A stretch of 64,000 bases of DNA, from assembly GCA_021732215.1 (NCBI GenBank), contig JAKFVL010000001.1, positions 124,001-188,000 of the forward strand, in the 5' to 3' direction. The DNA comes from Hyphomicrobiales bacterium (GTDB taxonomy: Bacteria; Pseudomonadota; Alphaproteobacteria; Rhizobiales; Xanthobacteraceae). Made by a program: the position numbers and the translations under genes. Below are positions 26,129-36,452 of the stretch, in pieces. Below the pieces are notes generated by a model that was given only the letters and a program-made list of their open reading frames with translations, was not told the origin of the DNA and searched no databases. The first letter of the stretch is position 1. The number at the start of each line of letters is the position of its first letter.

Positions 26129-27663
26129 GAGTTGGAAATTCCTTGAGCGTCGGGAACGAGACTGTCGAGCACGCGCGCCGACGACAGCACGCCGGGCAGA
26201 CCGGCGCCGGGATGCGTGCCCGCGCCGACCAAATAGAAATTTTCGATGTCCTCGCTGCGATTGTGCGGCCGGAACCATGCGCTCTGCGTCAGCACCGGTT
26301 CGAGCCCGAACGCCGCGCCGCGACAGGACAACAGGCGATCCTGAAAATCCTGCGGGGTCAGCATGTGCGAGGTCACGATCTGGTTCTCCAGATCGGGCAG
26401 CATGGTCTCGCTCAAGGACTGCGCGATGGCGCGCCGATAGGGTTCGGCTGCCGTACGCCAGTCGGTGCCGCTCTCCAGATGAGGTACGGGCGAGAGCACG
26501 TAGAACGCATCGCAGCCGCTAGGGGCCAGCGACGGATCGGTCGCGGTCGGCCGATGCAGGTACAGGCTGAAGTCCTTTGCCAGAACCTTGCGCTCGAAGA
26601 TATCCGTCAGAAGCTCCTTGTAGCGCGGCCCCAACAGAATGGTGTGATGCGGTACGTCCGGATATTGGCGGCGCGTGCCGAAGTACCAGACGAACAGGCT
26701 CATGGAGTAGCGCGCGCGATCGAGGCGGCGGTCGCTCCAGCGCGAACGCACGCGCGCGGGGAGCAGATGGCGATAGGTCCAGGCGGAATCGGCATTGGAA
26801 ACGACCACATCCGCAGCAATGGTTTCGCCTGATGCGAGACGCACCCCGGTCGCCGCGCCATCTTTCACGAGGATTTCGCTGACCTCCTGCCCGCAATGCA
26901 CCGCGCTGCCCTGCCCCTCGATCAGCTTGACCAGTCCCTGCACGAGACGGCCGGTGCCGCCCATGGCGAAATGCACGCCCCAGCGCTTTTCCAGAAACGC
27001 GATCAGGCAATAGATCGAACTCGCCGTGAACGGATTACCGCCGATCAGGAGCGGATGGAAGCTGAAGACGACGCGCAGTTTCGGATCGCGAATGAATTTC
27101 GAGACGAAGCTGTAGACGCTGCGATAGCTCGACAGCCGCACCATCTCCGGCGCGATGCGCGCCATGTCGGTCCATTTGCTGAACGGCACATCGCCAAGCT
27201 GCTCGAAGCCGACCTTGAAGATTTCCTCGCTCGCCTTCATGTAGCGGTCGTAGCCATCGGCGTCGGCCGGCGAGAACCGCGCGATCTCGGCGCGCATCGC
27301 CACCGGATCGCCGGTGTAGTCGAAGCTCGTGCCGTCATCAAAGCGGATGCGATAGAACGGCGACACCGGCTGCAGCGTGACGTCGTCGGACATCTTGCGT
27401 CCGCACAGTTTCCACAACTCTTCGAAAAGGAACGGCGCGGTGACAATCGTCGGCCCGGCGTCGAAGGTGAAGCCGTCCTGCCGGTAGACGTAGGCGCGGC
27501 CGCCGGGCGCATCGAGTTTCTCGAACACCGAGACGCGATAGCCTTTTGCGCCGAGACGGATCGCGGCAGCCAATCCGCCAAAGCCGCTGCCGATCACCAA
27601 CGCATGCGAACGATGGCGATGCGCACTTGCAAGCGGCGTTGTGGTTGCGGTCGCATCAAGCAT
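26125..27663 (-). CDS. crtI: Phytoene desaturase CrtI
   Basis: 512 aa. FAD motif ALVIGSGFGGLAAAIRLGAK, then APGGRAYVYRQDGFTFDAGP; the C-terminal flavin signature NFYLVGAGTHPGAGLPGVLS. It desaturates phytoene to lycopene or neurosporene. First gene of the crtI-crtB-hemF unit, with two exact PpsR-type sites just upstream. Confidence 0.96.
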   Translation of the reverse strand: MLDATATTTPLASAHRHRSHALVIGSGFGGLAAAIRLGAKGYRVSVFEKLDAPGGRAYVYRQDGFTFDAGPTIVTAPFLFEELWKLCGRKMSDDVTLQPVSPFYRIRFDDGTSFDYTGDPVAMRAEIARFSPADADGYDRYMKASEEIFKVGFEQLGDVPFSKWTDMARIAPEMVRLSSYRSVYSFVSKFIRDPKLRVVFSFHPLLIGGNPFTASSIYCLIAFLEKRWGVHFAMGGTGRLVQGLVKLIEGQGSAVHCGQEVSEILVKDGAATGVRLASGETIAADVVVSNADSAWTYRHLLPARVRSRWSDRRLDRARYSMSLFVWYFGTRRQYPDVPHHTILLGPRYKELLTDIFERKVLAKDFSLYLHRPTATDPSLAPSGCDAFYVLSPVPHLESGTDWRTAAEPYRRAIAQSLSETMLPDLENQIVTSHMLTPQDFQDRLLSCRGAAFGLEPVLTQSAWFRPHNRSEDIENFYLVGAGTHPGAGLPGVLSSARVLDSLVPDAQGISNS

Positions 27664-27672
27664 GCGCGGCAG

Positions 27673-27690
27673 TGTAACTATCTATTGACA
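27673..27690. promoter_or_regulatory. Predicted PpsR operator 1 upstream of crtI
   Basis: TGT-AACTATCTATTG-ACA, an exact TGT-N12-ACA match, starts 10 nt before the crtI start codon, where bound protein would block initiation. Confidence 0.7.
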
Positions 27691-27707
27691 GTTGCCTAGC
27701 CTGTCTG

Positions 27708-27725
27708 TGTAAAATTCAACTGACA
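27708..27725. promoter_or_regulatory. Predicted PpsR operator 2 upstream of crtI
   Basis: TGT-AAAATTCAACTG-ACA, a second exact match 17 nt from the first, overlaps the end of bchO. Two adjacent boxes suggest cooperative binding by PpsR tetramers. Confidence 0.7.
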
Positions 27726-28621
27726 GTGTCGGCGCGCATTTCGCTGGCGGAGATGACTTGCGCCTCGTGTCTTGTGATCAGACCAGCGATCAAGTCCGGC
27801 CGTTCCTCGTGCGCCAGATGGCCGAGGCCGTTCAAGCGCTCGATCTGCGAACCCGCGACGAGGTCGTGGACACGATCCGCAACGCGCGGCGCGATCGCGC
27901 GATCGTTGTCGGCGGCCACCAGCACCAGTCCTGTCGCGAGCTTCGGCAGATCCTTCACCAGCGGCTCGAGCCGCCAGTTCGCCATCATGCCGAGTGCGGC
28001 GGCGACATGCGACGGACTGCGGAGCAGCTTTCGATAAAGCGCGATCCCTTCAAGATCGGCGGCCGAGCCGGTGCCGCGGATCAGACGCTCGACCGACGCA
28101 TCGTTCGCCGCCGTGCGTGCGAACATCGCCGGCACAAATGGATTGAGCACCAGCAGCTTGGCCAGCGGCGAAAACAGAAATCCGGCGACGCCGCCGAACG
28201 GCAGAAACGCTCCGTTCAGGCTGACGAGCAACTGCGGCGCGATCCGGCCATCGAGGCACATGCGCGCGAGGATCGCAGCGCCCGCAGAATGACCGACGAC
28301 GACCTGCGGCTGTACATCGAGCTTGCGTAACAGCTCGCCGAGATCGGCGGACATCGCGGGCAGCGACAGCCGATGAGGCTCTGGCGATTCGGTAAAACCA
28401 TGGCCCGGCAGGTCTGGCGCGATCACGGTGAAATGCGCGGCGAGCAGCGGCATCAATCCGCGCCACGAATGAGTGGCCGCGCCGGTGCCATGGACGAGCA
28501 GGAGCTGCGGACCTTGCCCCATCCGTTGCACATGCCAGCGAAGGCCCGCAGCCTCCACGAATTCGCTGGCCTCCCGGTGAGGCCAGTGCGCGCCATCCTT
28601 GCTCCACACAAGACCGGACAT
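27716..28621 (-). CDS. bchO: Magnesium chelatase-associated alpha/beta hydrolase BchO
   Basis: 301 aa. Alpha/beta hydrolase with oxyanion motif LLLVHGTGAATHSWRG, nucleophile elbow VVGHSAGAAILARM (Ser in GHSAG) and C-terminal His in LNGLGHLAHEERPD. Matches BchO, which co-occurs with bchI and bchD in purple bacteria and is annotated as a Mg-chelatase accessory protein; its reaction is unknown. Here it is separated from bchD by a hydrolase gene and hemE. Starts five nt after that hydrolase gene. Confidence 0.88.
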   Translation of the reverse strand: MSGLVWSKDGAHWPHREASEFVEAAGLRWHVQRMGQGPQLLLVHGTGAATHSWRGLMPLLAAHFTVIAPDLPGHGFTESPEPHRLSLPAMSADLGELLRKLDVQPQVVVGHSAGAAILARMCLDGRIAPQLLVSLNGAFLPFGGVAGFLFSPLAKLLVLNPFVPAMFARTAANDASVERLIRGTGSAADLEGIALYRKLLRSPSHVAAALGMMANWRLEPLVKDLPKLATGLVLVAADNDRAIAPRVADRVHDLVAGSQIERLNGLGHLAHEERPDLIAGLITRHEAQVISASEMRADTVS

Positions 28622-28626
28622 GGGTC

Positions 28627-29592
28627 TCAGCCTCGCGTAACATCCGATCGGGCGACGCGATCGAGAAACGCATCGTAGGTGCGGATGAAATCGTCGCGCG
28701 CCTCGAAATGCGGCATCGCGCCGGTCTGGAACACATCGATTGTCCAGTTCGCCCTGCCTTCCACCCGCCTCTTGTTCTTGTAGTTGACGAAATCGCCGCG
28801 GTTGCCGTGCGCCATCCAGACCGGCAGCGTGAGCGAATGATAGAGATGCATGATGTCTTCGCTGAACAGAAAGCCTGACACGAAATAATACGGCGCGTGC
28901 TGCGCGCCGGGCTGATGCGTGGTAAGATAGTCGTAGTCGGCAAGCCCCTTGTCGAAGTCTGGCGACCCCCAGGTCTTCTTCAGGAAGTAAGCGATGCCGG
29001 CGCGGCTGGTCAGCATGCGGAACAGGCCTTCGCTCCAGAGCGGCCGCTCAAGCAGCGCATGAAGCCACGGCTTGCCGCGCGTGCCGTCGCGCCACGTCAC
29101 GTCCTGCTTGGCGCTGTTGAAGCCGGTCGGACTGGTCAGCGCGGCGCTGCGAAACGCCAGCGGCTTCTCACTGATGGCGCGGGCCAGGAATTCGCACGAC
29201 AACGACAGAGCCATGGCATCGATCGGCGCTGCACCTTCCGCCTTGCGAATTTCATCGACCGCGACGTGGATCGCATCGGTCATCATCCGCGCCGTATAGA
29301 CGCGGCAGCCGCGCTCCGAATGGCCAAAGCCGGGCAACTCCAGCGCATAGACGGCGCGGCTGTTGCGGTAATGCTCGTACAGCGGCTTGATCTCATAGGC
29401 CGATCCGGCGGCGTTGATGCTGTGGATCAAGAGCACCGGAGGCGCTGACGAAGCCGAACCCGATCGCGCCGAAAAATAGCTCAGGCGGCCGACGCGCGTT
29501 GCGATTTCGTGGCGCTGGCCGGAGACTGGAAACGGCAGCTGGACCGTTTCGCGGGCCAAAGCTGCGCCCGGAATAAGTGCCGATGCATTCAC
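28627..29592 (-). CDS. Alpha/beta hydrolase of unknown function next to bchO
   Basis: 321 aa from the GTG at 29592, which has GGGAG eight nt upstream; another GTG at 29625 is possible and no ATG is available. Alpha/beta hydrolase fold: VLLIHSINAAGSAYEIKPLY, ALELPGFGHSERG, a possible nucleophile region IDAMALSLSCEFLARA, and a C-terminal GAMPHFEARDDF whose His could be catalytic. The elbow reads A-L-S-L-S rather than G-x-S-x-G, so activity may differ from ordinary esterases. It is the first gene of a unit with bchO, suggesting a role in pigment synthesis or assembly. Substrate unknown. Confidence 0.75.
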   Translation of the reverse strand: MNASALIPGAALARETVQLPFPVSGQRHEIATRVGRLSYFSARSGSASSAPPVLLIHSINAAGSAYEIKPLYEHYRNSRAVYALELPGFGHSERGCRVYTARMMTDAIHVAVDEIRKAEGAAPIDAMALSLSCEFLARAISEKPLAFRSAALTSPTGFNSAKQDVTWRDGTRGKPWLHALLERPLWSEGLFRMLTSRAGIAYFLKKTWGSPDFDKGLADYDYLTTHQPGAQHAPYYFVSGFLFSEDIMHLYHSLTLPVWMAHGNRGDFVNYKNKRRVEGRANWTIDVFQTGAMPHFEARDDFIRTYDAFLDRVARSDVTRG

Positions 29593-29691
29593 TGGAACAG
29601 CTCCCGATTTGAGGCCGGGCCACACGCTGGCGTGGTCAGGATCGACATGGCAGTGTATCAGACCTGATAAGCCAGTCTGTCAGTAAAGTGG

Positions 29692-30777
29692 ATGCTGCAA
29701 TTGACAAACAATTCACCCGCCAATTCCCATGCCAGGTCTTTCGTTCCTGCAAAACCGTTCGTGGATGTCCTCTCCGGACAGCGGCAACCGGTACCTCCGG
29801 TCTGGATGATGCGGCAGGCCGGACGTTACCTGCCGGAATATCGCGAACTGCGGGCCAAGGCGGGCAGCTTTCTCGATCTGTGCTTCAATCCCGAATATGC
29901 CGCCGAAGTGACGTTGCAGCCGATCCGGCGCTTTCATTTCGATGCGGCGATCATCTTTTCCGACATTCTCGTCATTCCCCACGCGCTTGGCCGCTCGGTC
30001 CGTTTCGAAGCAGGGGAAGGTCCGCGGCTTGATCCGCTCGACACGCCGGAAAAAATAAAGACGCTCGACCGGCAGGCCGACTTCTCCAAGCTCGAACCTG
30101 TCTATGAAGCGCTGCGCCGGGTGCGGCGCGAGCTCGATCCCGCAGTTGCCCTGATCGGATTTTGCGGCGCGCCCTGGACGGTCGCGACCTACATGGTTGC
30201 CGGGCAAGGAACGCCAGACCAGGCGCCTGCGCGCATGCTGGCTTACCGCGAGCCCGAGGCTTTCGCCGCGATCATCGATGTGCTGGTTGAGAATTCTATT
30301 ACCTATCTGCTCAGCCAGCTCGCCGCCGGCTCGGACGTGCTGCAGATCTTCGATACCTGGGCCGGTGTTCTGCCGCCATCGGAGTTCAAACGCTGGTCGA
30401 TCGAACCGATGAAGCGCATCGTCGAAGGCGTGCGCAAGAAAGCCCCGAATGCGAAGATCATCGGTTTCCCGCGCGGTGCAGGCGCGCTGCTGCCATCCTA
30501 CGTCGAGCAGACCGGCGTCGATGCAGTCAGCATCGATTGGGCGGCGGAGCCGTCACTGATCCGCGAGCAGGTGCAGAACCGCGTCGCCGTTCAAGGCAAT
30601 CTCGATCCGCTGGTGCTGATTGCCGGAGGCGCGGCGCTTGATCGTGCCGTCGATGACGTACTCGCGAACTTTGCCAAAGGCCGTCTCATTTTCAATCTCG
30701 GTCACGGCATTCAGCCGGAAACACCGATTGCGCACGTCGAGCAGATGCTTAGGCGCGTGCGGGCGTACAAGGGTTAG
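29692..30777 (+). CDS. hemE: Uroporphyrinogen decarboxylase
   Basis: 361 aa. Both family signatures are present: [20 protein letters not shown] near residue 35 and [18 protein letters not shown] near 155, plus the catalytic Asp in [14 protein letters not shown]. It converts uroporphyrinogen III to coproporphyrinogen III. It lies alone on the plus strand between the hydrolase-bchO unit (divergent) and bchD (convergent, stops five nt apart). The 99-nt promoter gap holds the palindrome TATCAG-AC-CTGATA (29656-29669) but no exact PpsR box. Confidence 0.96.
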   Translation: MLQLTNNSPANSHARSFVPAKPFVDVLSGQRQPVPPVWMMRQAGRYLPEYRELRAKAGSFLDLCFNPEYAAEVTLQPIRRFHFDAAIIFSDILVIPHALGRSVRFEAGEGPRLDPLDTPEKIKTLDRQADFSKLEPVYEALRRVRRELDPAVALIGFCGAPWTVATYMVAGQGTPDQAPARMLAYREPEAFAAIIDVLVENSITYLLSQLAAGSDVLQIFDTWAGVLPPSEFKRWSIEPMKRIVEGVRKKAPNAKIIGFPRGAGALLPSYVEQTGVDAVSIDWAAEPSLIREQVQNRVAVQGNLDPLVLIAGGAALDRAVDDVLANFAKGRLIFNLGHGIQPETPIAHVEQMLRRVRAYKG

Positions 30778-30781
30778 GCTT

Positions 30782-32539
30782 CTAACGCCCCTGTGTCGTC
30801 GCAAGGACCGCCTTCGACAGCGTTGCCGCATCCGCATGCGGCAGCGGTAAATAATCCGCGCCCATCTCGGCGGCAAACTGCGCCGCGAGCGGTTGCGGAC
30901 GCGGCGACGTATCGACCAGAATGCCTGCGATGTTGGCTGCCCGCAACTGCCGCGCCGACGCGGTGGCGTCCTGTTCGGCACGGGGGCGTCCTGCCGAGCC
31001 ATCGCGCGCAATATTGGCACGGCCATCGGTGAGCAGAATGACAGTCGGTGTCTGACCTTTGCGGCGAATGGAGTCGGCAAGCAGCGCGGCTGCATCGATA
31101 CCTGCAGCCAGCGGCGTTCCACCGCCGCCCGGCAACCCCGCAAGACTTCGCTTGGCGCGCGCAAGCGAGCGTGTCGGCGGCAGCAACAACTCAGCGCCGT
31201 TGCCGCGAAACGCAATCAACGCGACCTGATCGCGACGTACATAGCAATCGGCCAGCAAAAGCTCGACAGCGCCCTTGGCCTCGGCCAAGCGATGCAACGC
31301 CGCCGATCCCGAGGCATCGACGACAAAGATCGTCGTGGTCTCGGTGCGATGCTTGAACCTTGCCAGCCGGAAATCTTCGTGACGGATCAGAACCCGCGCC
31401 TGCGCGCCGCCTTGTATCGCTTCTCGCCGCCGCAGCGGCTGCCACGGAGCCGCCGCACGCAAGGTTTCGATCACATTCAGCCGCGCGCCGGAGCGCAGAT
31501 CGCCGCGCTGGACACCCACCGGGCGCCCGCGTTTCTTTGATTGCTGAAGCGCGCCGGCCTTTCCGGACGACCGGCTGCGCGAACGATCGCGGGAAGCCTC
31601 GCGCAAGGCCGCGAGCACGCCGGGCGGCAGCGCCGCGCGAACGGCAGCGAGGATGACCTCATCCAGCGCGCGATCGAGGTCCGGTTGTTGTGTTTCGTCG
31701 CCAGCATCATCATCTTGAGGCGGCTCTGACGGCGGCGGCGGCTCCGGCGTTTGTTCTTCTTGCGCCTGCGGGAAAATCAACGCACGCGGCGCGAGCACGA
31801 GCCGGGCGGCTGTTGCAATATCGTCGTCAGTCACAGCGGCATTGCCTTCCAGCGCCGCCGAGACACGCGCCACATGAACGGCGAGCAACGGCGCGCGCAA
31901 CGACGGGATGCCAAGCGCGCCAGCCGCATTGCAGATCGCCGTAATCTGCGCGTCGCTGGCTTCGAGGGCCGCAAGCCTTTCGCGAGCCGCGGAAATCGCT
32001 TCAGGCTCCACCTCAAACATTTCAGCATCGCCGACCGAAAAGTCGTTCAGGTCGATGTGAAAGGCCAGACGATCGCGCAACGATGCTGGAGCAGACTCGT
32101 CTTCGAGGCCTTCATCGAAAGCAACGACACCGAACCGGGCCGGCAATCTCAGCGACATGCCGTCGCGCTCAATGGCGATCTCGCCCGCATCCATCGCGGA
32201 CGTGAGATGAACAGTGGTCGCCGACAACAGCCGTTCCGCCATCGCCACCTGCACCACACCGCCGTCGGCCTGCGCGAGCAGTCCCCGCTCGGCGACCGGA
32301 CGGCCGGCGCGCAGCGTGGCGGACAGATCGAGCCCGCCGAGCAAACGCCCATCGGCTATGTGCAGCGGAAGGCGATGAATTACCGTCGCGGGCGAAAGGC
32401 TCGTGCGCATCATCGCAAGCCAGCGATCCCGCACCGGGCCTGCGCGCGAACGGACCAGAACGCCGCCGGTTCCGGCCGGATCGGCCGCGAATATCTGCGC
32501 GGCCAGCACGGCATCGGACCAGACCAGCGCACCGCTCAT
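30782..32539 (-). CDS. bchD: Magnesium chelatase subunit D
   Basis: 585 aa from the ATG at 32539, overlapping the bchI stop (ATGA). N-terminal AAA-like part without an intact Walker A; an acidic, proline-rich linker near residues 300-330 ([17 protein letters not shown]); then a von Willebrand A domain with the MIDAS motif [13 protein letters not shown] and [20 protein letters not shown]. Together with BchI and BchH (not in the window) it inserts Mg2+ into protoporphyrin IX, the commitment step toward bacteriochlorophyll. Confidence 0.95.
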   Translation of the reverse strand: MSGALVWSDAVLAAQIFAADPAGTGGVLVRSRAGPVRDRWLAMMRTSLSPATVIHRLPLHIADGRLLGGLDLSATLRAGRPVAERGLLAQADGGVVQVAMAERLLSATTVHLTSAMDAGEIAIERDGMSLRLPARFGVVAFDEGLEDESAPASLRDRLAFHIDLNDFSVGDAEMFEVEPEAISAARERLAALEASDAQITAICNAAGALGIPSLRAPLLAVHVARVSAALEGNAAVTDDDIATAARLVLAPRALIFPQAQEEQTPEPPPPSEPPQDDDAGDETQQPDLDRALDEVILAAVRAALPPGVLAALREASRDRSRSRSSGKAGALQQSKKRGRPVGVQRGDLRSGARLNVIETLRAAAPWQPLRRREAIQGGAQARVLIRHEDFRLARFKHRTETTTIFVVDASGSAALHRLAEAKGAVELLLADCYVRRDQVALIAFRGNGAELLLPPTRSLARAKRSLAGLPGGGGTPLAAGIDAAALLADSIRRKGQTPTVILLTDGRANIARDGSAGRPRAEQDATASARQLRAANIAGILVDTSPRPQPLAAQFAAEMGADYLPLPHADAATLSKAVLATTQGR

Positions 32540-33558
32540 CCGAACAATTCCGTGATAGCGCGATCGACCCGCACGCTCGAGCCCGCATCGTCGAGTGGAT
32601 TGCGGCGCAGGCGATGACGCAGCGCCGATGGCGCGACGCGCCGCAAATGATCGTCCTTCACCGTCTTCGCGCCTTCGAGACTGGCCAGCGCGCGAGCCGC
32701 GCGCATCAGCGTCAGTTCGCCACGCAGTCCATCGGTGCCAAGCAGCATGCACAGCTTGGCAGCACGCTCAAGTGCTGCGTCCGAAACAGCCACGGACGGC
32801 AGGCGTTCGCGCGCCGCAGTGATCTTCTTGCGCAGCTTGCTTTCTTCTTTCGACCAGGTTTCGAGAAACGCAGCGCTGTCGCGCTCGAACGAATCCCTGC
32901 GCCGCACGACCTCGATCCGGCTCGGCAAATCGTCAGGTGTCTTGACCTCGACCGACAAACCGAAACGATCCAGCAGTTGCGGCCGCAGTTCGCCCTCTTC
33001 CGGGTTGCCGGTGCCGACCAGCACGAAACGCGCCGGATGACGAATGCTCAGGCCTTCGCGCTCGACGACATTCTCGCCGGACGCCGCGACATCGAGCAGC
33101 AAGTCGACCAGATGGTCCTCCAGCAGGTTAGCTTCATCGATGTAAAGGAAGCCGCGATGAGCGCGCGCCAGCAAGCCGGGCTCAAACGCCTTCTCGCCGC
33201 GCGCCAGCGCGCGTTCGAGGTCGAGCGCACCGACCACGCGATCCTCGGTCGCGCCCAGAGGCAGGTCCACGACAGGAACGGAAACCTGGCTAGTCTTCAG
33301 CTTGCCGCTCGCGGCGCGGGCGCGGCAGTCCTCGCAGAATTCCTGCGGCTGGCCGGGATCGCAATTGTAACGGCAGTTCACATTCACTTTCATTTTCGGC
33401 AGCAGCGCCGCCAGCGCCCGAACCGCCGTGGATTTTCCCGAGCCGCGATCGCCGAACGCCAGTACGCCGCCCACCTTCGGATCGACAGCCGCGATCAGAA
33501 GCGCGAGCTTCATCTCGTCCTGGCCGACGATCGCAGAGAATGGAAAAGCGGTTGCCAT
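32536..33558 (-). CDS. bchI: Magnesium chelatase ATPase subunit I
   Basis: 340 aa from the ATG at 33558. AAA+ ATPase: Walker [21 protein letters not shown], Walker [21 protein letters not shown], sensor [20 protein letters not shown]. Forms the hexameric motor that acts with BchD. Overlaps bchD and begins 13 nt after the hemC stop, so hemC-bchI-bchD looks like one operon. Confidence 0.96.
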   Translation of the reverse strand: MATAFPFSAIVGQDEMKLALLIAAVDPKVGGVLAFGDRGSGKSTAVRALAALLPKMKVNVNCRYNCDPGQPQEFCEDCRARAASGKLKTSQVSVPVVDLPLGATEDRVVGALDLERALARGEKAFEPGLLARAHRGFLYIDEANLLEDHLVDLLLDVAASGENVVEREGLSIRHPARFVLVGTGNPEEGELRPQLLDRFGLSVEVKTPDDLPSRIEVVRRRDSFERDSAAFLETWSKEESKLRKKITAARERLPSVAVSDAALERAAKLCMLLGTDGLRGELTLMRAARALASLEGAKTVKDDHLRRVAPSALRHRLRRNPLDDAGSSVRVDRAITELFG

Positions 33559-33571
33559 CACTGATTTCTCA

Positions 33572-34555
33572 TCACTCTGGTCGCGTGCGTTCGATGATTG
33601 CAGCCGCGCCCTTGTTCAGCAGATCGAGGCCTACGGCGCGGCCGAGCTCGCGTGGCCGGTCTGCCGGACCGATCCGCGAGGCCTCGATGATCTGGCCGCC
33701 TTCGAGGTCGAGCACGGACGCCATCAGCGACATCTCGGTTCCTTTGATCGTCGAGAAACCGGCGATCGGCGAATTGCAGTGGCCGTTAAGCACCCACAGC
33801 ACCTCGCGCTCGGCATCCGCGCTGAGATGCGCCGAGGCATCGTCGATCAGCGCGAGGATGCCGCGCGTGGACCAGTCGCCCGCCGCGCATTCCACCGCGA
33901 CGATGCCCTGCCCCACCGCCGGCAGCATCTCCTGCGGCGTGAAATCGTAGGCGATGCGGGCCGCGAGACCGACGCGCTCCAGCCCGGAGCGCGCCATGAT
34001 GAGCGCGTCCGCAGGACCAACCTCGCCGCCGTTCGGCAATCTTTGCATCTCGCGCTGATCGAGCTTGCGCACGCGCGTATCGGCGGCGCCGCGAAAATGA
34101 ACCACCTCGATCTCCGGAAACAACCGCCGCGCATAGGCCGCGCGCCGCACCGCATTGGTGCCGATCTTGAAGCCCTTGCCCTTCGCGCGGCGCAGCGCGT
34201 CGATCGAAACACCGGAGCGGACCACCAGCGCGTCGGTCGGAGGATCGCGCGACAGCGTCGCTCCGATCACCAGTCCCGGGGTGTCTTCGTTCCCCGGCAT
34301 ATCTTTCAGCGAATGCATTGCGGCATGCAGCTCACCCGCGATCACCGCCTGCCTGATCTCGGCGACGAAAGCACCACCCTTGCCGCCATGACGCAGCAGC
34401 TTGCTGGTCTGGTCCTGATCGCCGCGCGTCTCGAATTTGACGATTTCGACTTCAAGGCCGGGGGATGCCGCAGTCAGACGCCGCGCGATCTCCTCGGTTT
34501 GCGCCAGCGCCATGGTGCTCTTGCGCGTTCCGATGCGCAGTAAGTTCGTTGCCAA
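33572..34555 (-). CDS. hemC: Hydroxymethylbilane synthase (porphobilinogen deaminase)
   Basis: 327 aa from a TTG at 34555 with GGAG five nt upstream ([20 protein letters not shown]); a GTG at 34570 is the alternative. Catalytic and binding motifs: [48 protein letters not shown]. The dipyrromethane cofactor Cys is in [12 protein letters not shown]. It polymerises four porphobilinogens into hydroxymethylbilane. Its position ahead of bchID suggests a copy co-regulated with bacteriochlorophyll synthesis; whether a second hemC exists elsewhere cannot be told from this window. Confidence 0.93.
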   Translation of the reverse strand: MATNLLRIGTRKSTMALAQTEEIARRLTAASPGLEVEIVKFETRGDQDQTSKLLRHGGKGGAFVAEIRQAVIAGELHAAMHSLKDMPGNEDTPGLVIGATLSRDPPTDALVVRSGVSIDALRRAKGKGFKIGTNAVRRAAYARRLFPEIEVVHFRGAADTRVRKLDQREMQRLPNGGEVGPADALIMARSGLERVGLAARIAYDFTPQEMLPAVGQGIVAVECAAGDWSTRGILALIDDASAHLSADAEREVLWVLNGHCNSPIAGFSTIKGTEMSLMASVLDLEGGQIIEASRIGPADRPRELGRAVGLDLLNKGAAAIIERTRPE

Positions 34556-34787
34556 GTCCGCTCCATTCACGACCGCACAGATACGCGCACGGCATATAAC
34601 TTGCTGGCGATTATGGCCAGCCGTTCGACGATTGCAAACGCGATTGCTCAAGAAGCGTCTCGCATTGCACCCGGAAACCGGCTTTTCGCATACCCTCGGA
34701 ATGAGAAAAAGCGCTTTACCGCCGCGCGCCTTCGCTGGCTAACTGCGCCGGCAACCGCAACGGCACGTCGCACACGAGGATCGATCG

Positions 34788-36368
34788 ATGCAGCATCCCT
34801 CGCCGGGGGCGCGGGATAAGGTACCGCGGATCGCGCGATACGCCCGGCTGCTTGTTGCGCTGACCGCCATCGCCGTTCTCGCCGCCGGCCTGTATCGGCT
34901 GGAAGGCGAAACCGCAGGTCTCACCGTCACGCGAACAGCCGTCGGCACGACACCCGTGACGGTGTTTCGGCCGACATCCAGCGTGCGCGCGCCTGTCGTG
35001 GTGATCGCGCACGGATTCGCCGGGTCGCAGCAATTGATGCAGCCGTTTGCCACGACGCTGGCGCGCAACGGATACATTGCGGTGACGTTCGATTTTCTCG
35101 GCCATGGACGCAATCCGGTCCCGATGCGCGGTGATATCACCGAGGGTTTGACCATTACATCGGCCTTGCTGCGTGAGCTTGGCGAAATCGCTTCCTATGC
35201 GAAAGACTTGCCGGCCAGCGACGGCCGGCTTGCAGTGCTGGGGCACTCGATGGCGTCCGATATCGTGGTGCGGTTCGCGCAGGCTCATCCAGAGACGAAG
35301 GCGACCGTCGCGGTTTCGGTCTTTTCGCCGGTGGTCATCGCAGACAGCCCGCGCAACCTGCTGGTGATTGTCGGCGCGATTGAACCTTCGGTGCTGAGCG
35401 ACGAAGGCCTGCGCATCGTCAATATGGCGGCTGGCGGCAAGGCCGTAGCCGGCAAAACCTATGGCAAATTCGATAACGGCACCGCCCGCCGGCTGGTGTT
35501 GGCGCGGGGGGTCGAGCATATCGGCGTTCTCTACAGCAAGGACAGCATGACGGCAGCGCTGGACTGGATCAACAGCGCTTTCGGGCGACAAGCCAACGAC
35601 GGCATCGACCGGCGCGGGCTTTCCCTGGCGCTGGTTTTTCTGGGCCTGATTGCATTGGCCTGGCCGCTCGCCAGTCTTTTGCCGGTGACGGCCGACACAC
35701 CTGCCGGAGCCAATCTGACGTGGAGACCGCTGCTGATCGCAGCCGTCCTGCCGGCCATCCTGACGCCGCTGATTCTGTGGAAGCTGCCGACCGATTTCCT
35801 GTCCATCCTGCTCGGCGACTATCTCGCGCTACATTTCGCAATCTATGGCCTGCTCACCGGAGCGGCGGTCTATTACCTGCGCCCGCATGAAAGTCAGCCC
35901 GACGCAGCAGTTCATGCGCCAACGGTCAAATGGAAGGCCATCGGGCTCGCCGCAATCGCCTTGACCGTCTACCAGATTGCCGCGTTCGGCTTTCCGATCG
36001 ATCGCTACGTGTTTTCATTTTACCCCATTCCATCACGCATTCCTCTGATAACCGCAATTGCCTGCGGAACTTTCATCTATTTCATCGCCGATGAGTGGCT
36101 GACACGCGGCGCGCAGGCGAAACGCGACGCCTACGCCCTGACGAAGGTTTGCTTCCTGCTATCGCTGGCGATCGCGGTTGTACTCAATCCGCAGAAGCTG
36201 TTCTTCCTCGCCATCATCGTGCCGGCGATCCTGCTGCTGTTTCTGGCGTTCGGCCTCATCAGCCGCTGGAGCTACCGCGCCACTCGCCATCCCTTGCCTG
36301 GCGCAATCGCCAATGCAGCGGTGTTTGCATGGGCCATCGCCGTGACGTTCCCGATGATCGTGCGCTGA
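34788..36368 (+). CDS. Membrane-anchored alpha/beta hydrolase fused to a polytopic C-terminal domain
   Basis: 526 aa. One N-terminal helix (about 18-38), then a periplasmic hydrolase of the dienelactone/BAAT-like group: VVVIAHGFAGSQQLMQPFAT, TFDFLGHGRNPVP, nucleophile VLGHSMASDIVVRFA (Ser in GHSMA) and His in RGVEHIGVLYS. From about residue 280 to the end, seven or so membrane helices follow (VFLGLIALAWPLASLLPV through NAAVFAWAIAVTFPMIV). I do not recognise the C-terminal domain. It faces away from hemC across a 232-nt gap. The substrate is unknown; an envelope lipid ester is one possibility. Confidence 0.75.
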   Translation: MQHPSPGARDKVPRIARYARLLVALTAIAVLAAGLYRLEGETAGLTVTRTAVGTTPVTVFRPTSSVRAPVVVIAHGFAGSQQLMQPFATTLARNGYIAVTFDFLGHGRNPVPMRGDITEGLTITSALLRELGEIASYAKDLPASDGRLAVLGHSMASDIVVRFAQAHPETKATVAVSVFSPVVIADSPRNLLVIVGAIEPSVLSDEGLRIVNMAAGGKAVAGKTYGKFDNGTARRLVLARGVEHIGVLYSKDSMTAALDWINSAFGRQANDGIDRRGLSLALVFLGLIALAWPLASLLPVTADTPAGANLTWRPLLIAAVLPAILTPLILWKLPTDFLSILLGDYLALHFAIYGLLTGAAVYYLRPHESQPDAAVHAPTVKWKAIGLAAIALTVYQIAAFGFPIDRYVFSFYPIPSRIPLITAIACGTFIYFIADEWLTRGAQAKRDAYALTKVCFLLSLAIAVVLNPQKLFFLAIIVPAILLLFLAFGLISRWSYRATRHPLPGAIANAAVFAWAIAVTFPMIVR

Positions 36369-36452
36369 TAAGAACCGGAACAGGCCATTGCACCCTTACC
36401 GGTTTCTTGATCTGCTCGAACAAGCATTCTCTTTAGCGTCGGAAAGATGCGC

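Noticed and set aside
29656-29669. PpsR operator upstream of hemE
   Set aside because: TATCAG-AC-CTGATA is a perfect palindrome, but the TGT at its left lacks an ACA partner at N12; kept only as a note in the hemE entry.
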